From Patescibacteria group bacterium (GTDB taxonomy: Bacteria; Patescibacteriota; Patescibacteriia; Veblenbacterales; UBA10138): a stretch of DNA of 5,598 bases. The stretch is taken from the NCBI GenBank assembly GCA_003512705.1, contig DOPF01000044.1:1-5598 (forward strand), written 5' to 3'. Shown here piece after piece: positions 1 to 2,425 of the stretch (its first letter is position 1; the number at the start of each line of letters is the position of its first letter). A program made the translations under genes and the position numbers. Under the pieces are notes generated by a model. It ran no database searches. It saw nothing but the letters and a program-made list of their open reading frames with translations, and was not told the DNA's origin.

Positions 1-248
1 TTACTTAATAATTTGTGCTCGGTATAAACTCCTTGGGCAATGGTTTTGCCGGTAGTAACGGTTAAACCTAAATCCACTAGGATGCCCGCCAACTGCAAAA
101 AAGCTACGATAGTAGTGTACTGACCAAAACCCTCGGCGCCCAAAGCGCGCGTCATTAAAGCGACCACCGCCAAACCTAAAACTACCGATACTAATTTGCC
201 GCCGAGTTGAATTATGGTATTAGAAGTTAATTTACGCGCCGTAGTCAC
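1..248 (-). CDS. Polysaccharide/O-antigen flippase, MOP superfamily (N-terminal part, runs off the left edge)
   Basis: I translated this 82-residue N-terminal fragment by hand from the minus strand. It starts with GTG at 248-246 and is still open at position 1. The opening residues (ARKLTSNTIIQLGGKLVSVV) and the following LMTRALGAEGFGQY and GILVDLGL stretches match the start of Wzx/RfbX-type lipid-linked oligosaccharide flippases of the MOP superfamily, which move polysaccharide repeat units across the cytoplasmic membrane. Two hydrophobic segments are visible, at about residues 12-32 and 45-63. The GTG overlaps the TGA of the upstream alkyltransferase-like gene by four bases (GTGA), so the two are probably cotranscribed and translationally coupled. 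No strong ribosome binding site is seen. The substrate cannot be inferred. The family call is fairly secure; the rest of the gene is outside the window. Confidence 0.82.
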   Translation of the reverse strand, partial: MTTARKLTSNTIIQLGGKLVSVVLGLAVVALMTRALGAEGFGQYTTIVAFLQLAGILVDLGLTVTTGKTIAQGVYTEHKLLS

Positions 249-562
249 AATTTTTTCCAGGTATAAATTTTTAAATCCACCCACCAATTATTTTCTTTAT
301 GTAAAACTTTTACGCCGTCTTTGGTTAATAACTCGGCTTGTAATTCTTTGGGGGCGTTCATATTTTCTATTGATATCATACCCTGCCTGTTAATTACCCG
401 CTGCCACGGCACATCAGTTGGGCATTTGGCCAATGCCCAGCCAACTAATCGGGCGGAACGGGGTTTACCTAATAATGCCGCCACTTGCCCATACGACACC
501 ACCTTACCACGGGGAATTTTTTTTACCAATTCATAAACCTTCTTATAAAAATTACTAGACAT
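245..562 (-). CDS. Alkyltransferase-like (ATL) DNA repair protein
   Basis: This is a 105-residue protein of the Ada/MGMT C-terminal DNA-binding fold, a normal length for ATL proteins. The N-terminal helix region (residues 1-20) leads to IPRGKVVSYGQVAALLG (16-32), the helix-turn-helix with SARLVGWAL (37-45), then PWQRVI (52-57). In true O6-methylguanine methyltransferases this last motif is PCHRV. Here Trp53 replaces the acceptor Cys, so the protein should bind and flag O6-alkylguanine without repairing it, passing the lesion to nucleotide excision repair (family knowledge). Arg38 is placed like the arginine finger that helps flip the base. I chose ATG 562-560 because family similarity begins at FYKKVYELV; the frame is open upstream to 664, but that part has no similarity and crosses the promoter. 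The flippase gene follows with a 4-base overlap. Confidence 0.9.
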   Translation of the reverse strand: MSSNFYKKVYELVKKIPRGKVVSYGQVAALLGKPRSARLVGWALAKCPTDVPWQRVINRQGMISIENMNAPKELQAELLTKDGVKVLHKENNWWVDLKIYTWKKL

Positions 563-569
563 TATTTTA

Positions 570-578
570 AGTATAGCA
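570..578 (-). promoter_or_regulatory. Extended -10 promoter for the ATL-flippase pair; nearly leaderless
   Basis: On the minus strand the sequence TGCTATACT (578-570) is an extended -10 element: TG, one base, then TATACT. Only seven bases separate it from the ATG at 562, so transcription would be expected to start at or just before the start codon, giving a leaderless or almost leaderless mRNA. No good -35 hexamer lies 16-18 bases upstream, which is normal for extended -10 promoters. There is no Shine-Dalgarno sequence before the ATG, which fits. The motif is seen; activity is inferred. Confidence 0.55.
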
Positions 579-704
579 AAAACAACCGTTTTTACCGGTG
601 GAGTGGGTAGGGCTCCTGTATAACATCGACTGTGTATAATTAATTGAAATATATGTTTAGGCAAATCCCTAGCCTAGATTTACTCTAAACTGACATTTAT
701 AGAC

Positions 705-733
705 TTGAAAAAAGTTCGCCCCCGTGATATGTT
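705..733 (+). promoter_or_regulatory. Possible promoter for the tRNA cluster
   Basis: TTGAAA (705-710) and TATGTT (728-733) are separated by 17 bases, matching 5/6 and 4/6 of the sigma-70-type consensus. It would fire rightwards, toward the first tRNA-like sequence at 798. The surrounding stretch 563-797 holds no convincing gene. AT-rich sequence at 765-797 (TTGTTT and TTAAAT boxes) could hold an alternative. This is pattern matching only. Confidence 0.3.
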
Positions 734-797
734 GGGGTGGCTTTATTTATAAGGCCTGTTTGTTTAAAAATTAATTTATTGGGTTTAAATAGAGTTA

Positions 798-849
798 GCC
801 CTCGTGCCTGCCCACCGAAGCTCATAGGCGAAGGTGGGGTGAAATTTTT
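798..849 (+). pseudogene. tRNA-Arg-like 5' remnant (outer tRNA, 5' part)
   Basis: GCCCTCG (798-804) is the exact complement of CGAGGGC at 987-993, which closes a T-arm downstream, so the two look like the acceptor strands of one tRNA split around the intact tRNA-Arg. After T805 comes a palindromic insert with CCCACC (811-816) and GGTGGG (833-838) arms. Between the arms lies GCTCATAG, which resembles the D-arm start of tRNA-Arg (GCTCAAT). The remnant therefore seems broken in the D arm by a palindromic element. Nothing suggests it makes a working tRNA. The assignment rests on the acceptor match and position. Confidence 0.5.
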
Positions 850-921
850 GCCCCCATAGCTCAATGGATAGAGTATCCCGCTTCGGACGGGATGATGGCG
901 GTTCGAATCCGTCTGGGGGCA
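850..921 (+). tRNA. tRNA-Arg(TCG)
   Basis: A full cloverleaf can be drawn. The acceptor strands are GCCCCCA/TGGGGGC and the D stem is GCTC/GAGT. The anticodon stem is TCCCG/CGGGA around the loop CTTCGGA, giving anticodon TCG, which reads CGN arginine codons. The T arm is GGCGG, TTCGAAT, CCGTC, and the discriminator is A921. No CCA is encoded (ATAGG follows), so the tail must be added by CCA-adding enzyme. It is nested between two parts of another tRNA-Arg-like sequence (798-849 and 946-994). Confidence 0.93.
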
Positions 922-945
922 TAGGCCATGGCCTGAGAATATCAT

Positions 946-994
946 AATCCCGCCGTTGGCGGGATTGTTGGGGGTTCGAATCCCTCCGAGGGCA
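946..994 (+). pseudogene. tRNA-Arg-like 3' remnant (outer tRNA, 3' part)
   Basis: A normal T arm (GGGGG 970-974, loop TTCGAAT 975-981, CCCTC 982-986) is followed by acceptor strand CGAGGGC (987-993) and A994. No matching 5' acceptor lies close by; the exact partner is at 798-804, beyond the intact tRNA-Arg. The anticodon arm is replaced by a perfect 9-bp hairpin, AATCCCGCC (946-954), GTT, GGCGGGATT (958-966). It resembles the tRNA-Arg anticodon stem (ATCCCG/CGGGAT), but its loop no longer has U33 or a usable arginine anticodon. No CCA follows. tRNA-Lys begins only four bases later. Confidence 0.6.
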
Positions 995-998
995 ATGA

Positions 999-1074
999 GG
1001 GTCGTTAGCTCAATTGGTAGAGCAGCTGCCTCTTAAGCAGTTGGTTCTGGGTTCGAGTCCCGGACGACCCACCA
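999..1074 (+). tRNA. tRNA-Lys(CTT)
   Basis: The acceptor strands GGGTCGT/ACGACCC pair perfectly, and the D stem is GCTC/GAGC. The anticodon stem GCTGC/GCAGT encloses CTCTTAA, giving anticodon CTT for AAG lysine codons. The T arm is CTGGG, TTCGAGT, CCCGG, with discriminator A1071 and encoded CCA at 1072-1074. Its last 20 bases are repeated exactly at 1168-1187, after a palindromic element. This is one of two tRNAs here that encode CCA and are not nested inside another tRNA. Confidence 0.96.
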
Positions 1075-1187
1075 TAGTTTTACAACTTACGGGACGAGAA
1101 GGGCGCGAGAGGCTTGCGACTGAGCAAGCCAGTGCGCAGCGCCCCGGCCACGAGTCGGAGCGAGTGGGAGTCCCGGACGACCCACCA
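1075..1187 (+). repeat. Palindromic element ending in a duplicated tRNA-Lys 3' end
   Basis: Positions 1168-1187 are an exact 20-base copy of the tRNA-Lys 3' end (1055-1074), from the T loop through CCA. Three nested inverted repeats lie in the unit: CGGGAC (1090-1095) with GTCCCG (1170-1175), GGGCGC (1101-1106) with GCGCCC (1139-1144), and GGCTTGC (1111-1117) with GCAAGCC (1124-1130). The outermost pair uses part of the duplicated tRNA end, where CGGGAC stands in for a T-stem strand. It looks like a small structured element inserted at a tRNA 3' end with the end regenerated. No protein-coding potential is seen. Confidence 0.7.
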
Positions 1188-1193
1188 GGATTA

Positions 1194-1261
1194 GGTAGTT
1201 AGTAATTGGTAGTTAGTAGTTTGATTTAATTCCAAATTACCAAGTACAAATTACAAATTAC
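1194..1261 (+). repeat. AT-rich short direct repeats
   Basis: GGTAGTTAGTA occurs at 1194-1204 and 1208-1218, and CAAATTAC at 1233-1240, 1247-1254 and 1254-1261. The two motif types are roughly complementary (TAATT and AATTA cores), so the stretch may also fold back on itself. It sits between the Lys element and tRNA-Pro. No function is evident; it may contain the promoter for tRNA-Pro, but no clear hexamers stand out. Confidence 0.5.
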
Positions 1262-1268
1262 TCGCCAT

Positions 1269-1342
1269 CGGGGTGTAGTATACCGGTAGTACGTCTGCTT
1301 TGGGAGCAGATAGACCGGGTTCGATTCCCGGCACCCCGACCA
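1269..1342 (+). tRNA. tRNA-Pro(TGG)
   Basis: The acceptor strands CGGGGTG/CACCCCG pair perfectly, and the D stem is GTAT/GTAC. The anticodon stem TCTGC/GCAGA encloses TTTGGGA, giving anticodon TGG, which reads CCN proline codons. The T arm is CCGGG, TTCGATT, CCCGG, with discriminator A1339 and encoded CCA at 1340-1342. It is not nested inside another tRNA. A dispersed palindromic repeat begins exactly at its CCA. Confidence 0.95.
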
Positions 1343-1374
1343 TTCGACTCAGCCTCGACAAGCTTGGCTTCGCT
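1340..1374 (+). repeat. Palindromic repeat starting at the tRNA-Pro CCA
   Basis: The sequence reads CCATTCGACTC from the tRNA CCA onwards, then TCGACAAGCTTGGCTTCG and CTCATG. A related unit starts the same way (CCATTCGACTC) at the CCA of the tRNA remnant at 1933. The core resembles the TTCGAC...GCTC palindromic repeats seen dispersed in many bacterial genomes (general knowledge). It lies in the short gap before the GIY-YIG gene. Confidence 0.55.
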
Positions 1375-1394
1375 CATGATCTACGACCATTTCT

Positions 1395-1718
1395 ATGAAA
1401 AATAATTACGTCTTTAAATATATAAGAGTCGAATGTCCTGAGCCCGTCGAAGGGCAGTATTGGATCTATATATTAGAATGTAATGATGGAAGTTTATATT
1501 GTGGATCAACTAATGATTTAAAAGATAGATTAAATCGTCATAATGCCGGCGAAGGGGCCGAGTGGACAAAGAAGCGATTACCAGTTGTATTAGTGTATTT
1601 TGAAAAATATGATACTTTAATATCAGCCCAACGTCAGGAAAAGCAAATTAAAGGTTGGTCAGTTATTAAGAAAGAAAATTTAATATCGGGTAAGTGGCAT
1701 AAAATCACGCCGAGGTAG
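1395..1718 (+). CDS. Small GIY-YIG domain protein (UPF0213/YhbQ-like)
   Basis: This is a 107-residue protein consisting of one GIY-YIG nuclease fold. The first motif appears as YWIYILEC (22-29) and the second as LYCGST (34-39). They are followed by DLKDRLNRHNAG with the usual catalytic-helix arginine, then AEWTKKRLPVVLVYFEKYDT and SAQRQEKQIKGWSVIKKENLI, where Glu of QEKQIK fits the metal-binding Glu. Family members are about 80-100 residues; their cellular role is poorly defined and DNA cleavage is only presumed. The first 21 residues are not family sequence: residues 12-21 (VECPEPVEGQ) are a translated palindromic repeat. ATG 1395 is the only ATG before the domain. No ribosome binding site is visible. 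The stop codon TAG lies inside a tRNA-Phe remnant (GCCGAGG-TAG). Confidence 0.87.
   Translation: MKNNYVFKYIRVECPEPVEGQYWIYILECNDGSLYCGSTNDLKDRLNRHNAGEGAEWTKKRLPVVLVYFEKYDTLISAQRQEKQIKGWSVIKKENLISGKWHKITPR
1430..1457 (+). repeat. In-frame palindromic repeat inside the GIY-YIG gene
   Basis: The core TCCTGAGCCCGTCGAAGGGC (1436-1455) belongs to a widespread CCTGAGC...GTCGAAGG type of dispersed repeat and is read as CPEPVEG in this frame. It sits just before the conserved GIY-YIG domain, so it lengthens the N terminus without disturbing the fold. Insertion of palindromic units in frame and in RNA genes is known from Rickettsia palindromic elements; whether this family is related is not known. Confidence 0.65.
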
Positions 1719-1768
1719 CTCAGCCCCGCCAGTTGGCGGGCAGGGTCCGAGCGAAGGACTGAAACCTT
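1709..1768 (+). pseudogene. tRNA-Phe 5' remnant (outer tRNA, 5' part)
   Basis: GCCGAGG (1709-1715), TA and GCTCAGC (1718-1724) form the start of a tRNA. GAGCGAAGGACTGAAA (1749-1764) is then identical to 1814-1829 of the intact tRNA-Phe, including the GAA anticodon. The D loop is interrupted by the palindrome CCCGCC-AGTT-GGCGGG (1725-1740) plus eight bases. Two bases of the anticodon loop and stem are missing, then AAGG/CCTT remains. The exact acceptor partner CCTCGGC is at 1925-1931, beyond the intact tRNA-Phe. The first ten bases also encode the end of the GIY-YIG gene. Confidence 0.8.
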
Positions 1769-1775
1769 AAAAATA

Positions 1776-1876
1776 TTTCATACAAATGCTTGGGCCTGGG
1801 TAGCTCAGCGGTAGAGCGAAGGACTGAAAATCCTTGCGTCGGCAGTTCAACTCTGCCCCCAGGCATTTGTATGAAA
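1776..1876 (+). repeat. 19-bp inverted repeat framing tRNA-Phe
   Basis: Positions 1776-1794 pair with 1858-1876 over 19 positions, 18 Watson-Crick plus one G-T (1790 with 1862). The right arm begins with the tRNA 3' acceptor strand CCCAGGC, and the left arm ends with GCTTGGG just before and overlapping the first tRNA base. The 3' acceptor strand can therefore pair either inside the tRNA or with the upstream flank in a longer stem. Confidence 0.85.
1794..1865 (+). tRNA. tRNA-Phe(GAA)
   Basis: The acceptor strands GCCTGGG/CCCAGGC pair perfectly, and the D stem is GCTC/GAGC. The anticodon stem AAGGA/TCCTT encloses CTGAAAA, giving anticodon GAA. The T arm is GGCAG, TTCAACT, CTGCC, and the discriminator is A1865. 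The usual G of the TTCRA loop is A here (TTCAACT), which is allowed. No CCA is encoded (TTTG follows). It is nested between the 5' and 3' remnants of another tRNA-Phe and framed by a 19-bp inverted repeat that competes for its acceptor strand. Confidence 0.94.
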
Positions 1877-1880
1877 ATGA

Positions 1881-1920
1881 GTTTCCCCCTACGGGGGATC
1901 TGCCGTAGGCATGACAACTC
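1881..1920 (+). repeat. Double-hairpin element, copy 1
   Basis: Hairpin A is CCCCC-TAC-GGGGG (1885-1897) and hairpin B is CTGCC-GTA-GGCAT around 1900-1912. The unit aligns over its length with 2282-2320, where stem bases change in compensating pairs. It ends in CAACTC, which runs on as the T loop and T stem of a tRNA 3' end (1915-1935), so the element sits inside a former T arm. Confidence 0.75.
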
Positions 1921-1935
1921 TCCCCCTCGGCACCA
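1915..1935 (+). pseudogene. tRNA-Phe 3' remnant with CCA (outer tRNA, 3' part)
   Basis: CAACT (the last part of a T loop, as in the intact TTCAACT), CTCCC (T-stem 3' strand, 1920-1924), CCTCGGC (1925-1931), A1932 and CCA (1933-1935) are in perfect tRNA order. CCTCGGC is the exact complement of GCCGAGG at 1709-1715. The 5' half of the T arm is replaced by the double-hairpin element. A palindromic repeat begins at the CCA. Confidence 0.75.
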
Positions 1936-1962
1936 TTCGACTCGCTACGCTCGCTCATGGTG
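1933..1962 (+). repeat. Palindromic repeat starting at the outer tRNA-Phe CCA
   Basis: CCATTCGACTCGC-TACG-CTCGCTCATGG (1933-1960) is an imperfect palindrome whose ends (CCAT/ATGG) include the tRNA CCA. It matches the opening of the repeat after tRNA-Pro. The unit at 1149-1168 (CCACGAGTCGG...CGAGTGG), just before the duplicated Lys end, looks like the same family in opposite orientation. Confidence 0.6.
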
Positions 1963-1972
1963 TTTCACCGCT

Positions 1973-2096
1973 ATATATTTAAGCGAGGAAATGTCCTGTC
2001 TTCGACTCCGAGGTTGCTCCCTTCGAGGATCTGAGGACCCCTCAGGGTCTCGAACGACAGACTCGAGGAGAGTATGTCGAAGGGCACTAAATATAT
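1973..2096 (+). repeat. Composite palindromic repeat with ATATATTTA arms
   Basis: ATATATTTA (1973-1981) and TAAATATAT (2088-2096) are perfect 9-bp inverted ends around about 100 bases rich in TTCGA, TCGAGG and CTGAGG motifs. Recognisable parts are CCTTCGAGGATCTGAGG (2020-2036), CCCCTCAGGGTCTCG (2038-2052) and GTCGAAGGGC (2076-2085). These resemble the CCTGAGC...GTCGAAGG family, here apparently inserted in one another. No ORF of interest is seen. It ends exactly at the first base of the tRNA-like fragment at 2097. Confidence 0.55.
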
Positions 2097-2110
2097 GCGG
2101 GTATTGTAAA
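2097..2110 (+). pseudogene. tRNA-Gly/Glu-like 5' remnant (outer tRNA, 5' part)
   Basis: GCGGGTATTGTA (2097-2108) matches the first twelve bases of the intact tRNA-Gly at 2153 except for one base. Its acceptor strand GCGGGTA is also the exact complement of TACCCGC at 2325-2331. Similarity then stops in AT-rich sequence. It is short, so the call depends on the same nested arrangement being seen with Arg and Phe. Confidence 0.45.
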
Positions 2111-2143
2111 TTAATAAAGTGTTTTCTCCCGCCCTAATATTAT

Positions 2144-2231
2144 GTGCTAAGAGCGGGTATCGTATAACGGTATTACCACAGGTTTCCAACCTGTTGACAG
2201 GGGTTCGACTCCCCTTACCCGCTCTTAGCAC
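2144..2231 (+). repeat. Inverted repeat extending the tRNA-Gly acceptor stem
   Basis: GTGCTAAGA (2144-2152) and TCTTAGCAC (2223-2231) pair perfectly and continue without a break into the 7-bp acceptor stem, giving a 16-bp helix. The discriminator T2223 is inside the helix. After a three-base bulge, TTAT and ATAA could add four more pairs. In the primary transcript the tRNA would carry a long blunt extension instead of free ends. Confidence 0.85.
2153..2223 (+). tRNA. tRNA-Gly(TCC)
   Basis: The acceptor strands GCGGGTA/TACCCGC pair perfectly, and the D stem is GTAT/TTAC with one T-T mismatch. The anticodon stem ACAGG/CCTGT encloses TTTCCAA, giving anticodon TCC, which reads GGA and GGG and perhaps all glycine codons. 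The T arm is AGGGG, TTCGACT, CCCCT, and the discriminator is T2223. No CCA is encoded (CTTA follows). It is nested between outer tRNA-like sequences at 2097 and 2325 that share its acceptor strands. Confidence 0.93.
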
Positions 2232-2245
2232 GGCATAAAGTCAGC

Positions 2246-2271
2246 GGGACCTGCCGTAGGCATGGCAAACT
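2246..2271 (+). repeat. Double-hairpin element, partial copy (hairpin B only)
   Basis: GGGACCTGCCGTAGGCATGG followed by CAAACT nearly repeats 1895-1919 of copy 1. It holds the TGCC-GTA-GGCA hairpin but lacks hairpin A. It follows GCGGG (2244-2248), which could be another damaged acceptor strand for the CCCGC at 2327-2331. Confidence 0.6.
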
Positions 2272-2274
2272 GGG

Positions 2275-2335
2275 GGGTAGGGTTTCACCCTGCGGGTGAC
2301 CACCCGTAGGGTGGCGACTCCCGCTACCCGCACCA
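2275..2335 (+). pseudogene. tRNA-Glu/Gly-like 3' remnant with CCA (outer tRNA, 3' part)
   Basis: CGACT and CCCGC (2315-2324) look like the end of a T loop and a T-stem strand. They are followed by TACCCGC (2325-2331), A2332 and CCA (2333-2335), and this matches the end of tRNA-Gly closely but with a CCA. Upstream, GTAGG-GTTTCAC-CCTGC (2277-2293) has the form of an anticodon arm with anticodon TTC, as in tRNA-Glu. The T loop is filled by hairpin B of the double-hairpin element. The identity (Glu or Gly) is uncertain because the T-stem 5' strand overlaps the anticodon stem. Confidence 0.55.
2282..2320 (+). repeat. Double-hairpin element, copy 2
   Basis: Hairpin A is CACCC-TGC-GGGTG (2286-2298) and hairpin B is CCACCC-GTA-GGGTGG (2300-2314). 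It aligns with copy 1 at 1881-1920 with one gap. Relative to copy 1, three stem pairs change on both sides (C-G to A-T, T-A to A-T, G-C to C-G). Like copy 1, it ends in a T-loop tail (CGACTC) leading into an acceptor strand with CCA. Confidence 0.75.
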
Positions 2336-2360
2336 AAAATAACCCACCTTTCTGGTGGGC
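2335..2360 (-). terminator. Rho-independent terminator between pilT and the tRNA cluster (probably bidirectional)
   Basis: CCCACC (2343-2348) and GGTGGG (2354-2359) form a 6-bp GC-rich stem with a 5-base loop. On the minus strand it is followed by TTATTTTT, a good U tract, and lies about 65 bases beyond the pilT stop codon. On the plus strand the tail CTACTTTGTTTT is weaker but could end the tRNA transcript. Confidence 0.8.
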
Positions 2361-2425
2361 TACTTTGTTTTAGAGCACCGCAATCATACCAACCAAAACG
2401 TGTTCTGGGTAGATCGGGTATAGAA

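Noticed and set aside
321..536. Plus-strand ORF opposite the alkyltransferase-like gene
   Set aside because: Shadow of a well-supported gene on the other strand.
563..664. 34-residue N-terminal extension of the alkyltransferase-like protein
   Set aside because: No family similarity, and it would place the likely extended -10 promoter inside the gene.
714..741. Hairpin CCCCC/GGGG near the start of the tRNA region as a terminator
   Set aside because: The stem has mismatches and a long loop, and neither strand has both a strong stem and a gene ending nearby.
697..945. 82-codon minus-strand ORF
   Set aside because: It is antisense to tRNA-Arg; its SNRHHPVRSGILYPLSYGG stretch is the well-known false peptide from reading a tRNA backwards.
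805..986. Group I intron in a tRNA as the explanation for the split tRNAs
   Set aside because: The inserted spans are short, contain whole tRNAs and simple hairpins, and show no group I core elements; insertion points are in D, anticodon and T arms, not only the anticodon loop.
1014..1202. 62-codon plus-strand ORF
   Set aside because: It reads tRNA-Lys, the palindromic element and the duplicated tRNA end.
1720..1958. Two overlapping minus-strand ORFs
   Set aside because: They read through the antisense of tRNA-Phe (GRVELPTQGFSVLRSTAELPRP type false peptide) and the palindromic repeats.
1790..2137. 115-codon plus-strand ORF
   Set aside because: It runs through tRNA-Phe and the repeat region; no protein-like composition or family match.
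1971..2231. 86-codon minus-strand ORF
   Set aside because: It is antisense to tRNA-Gly and nearby repeats; GSRTPVNRLETCGNTVIRYPL is translated tRNA.
798..2335. CRISPR array
   Set aside because: The repeats vary in sequence and spacing and are palindromic units around tRNAs; there is no regular repeat-spacer pattern and no cas gene.
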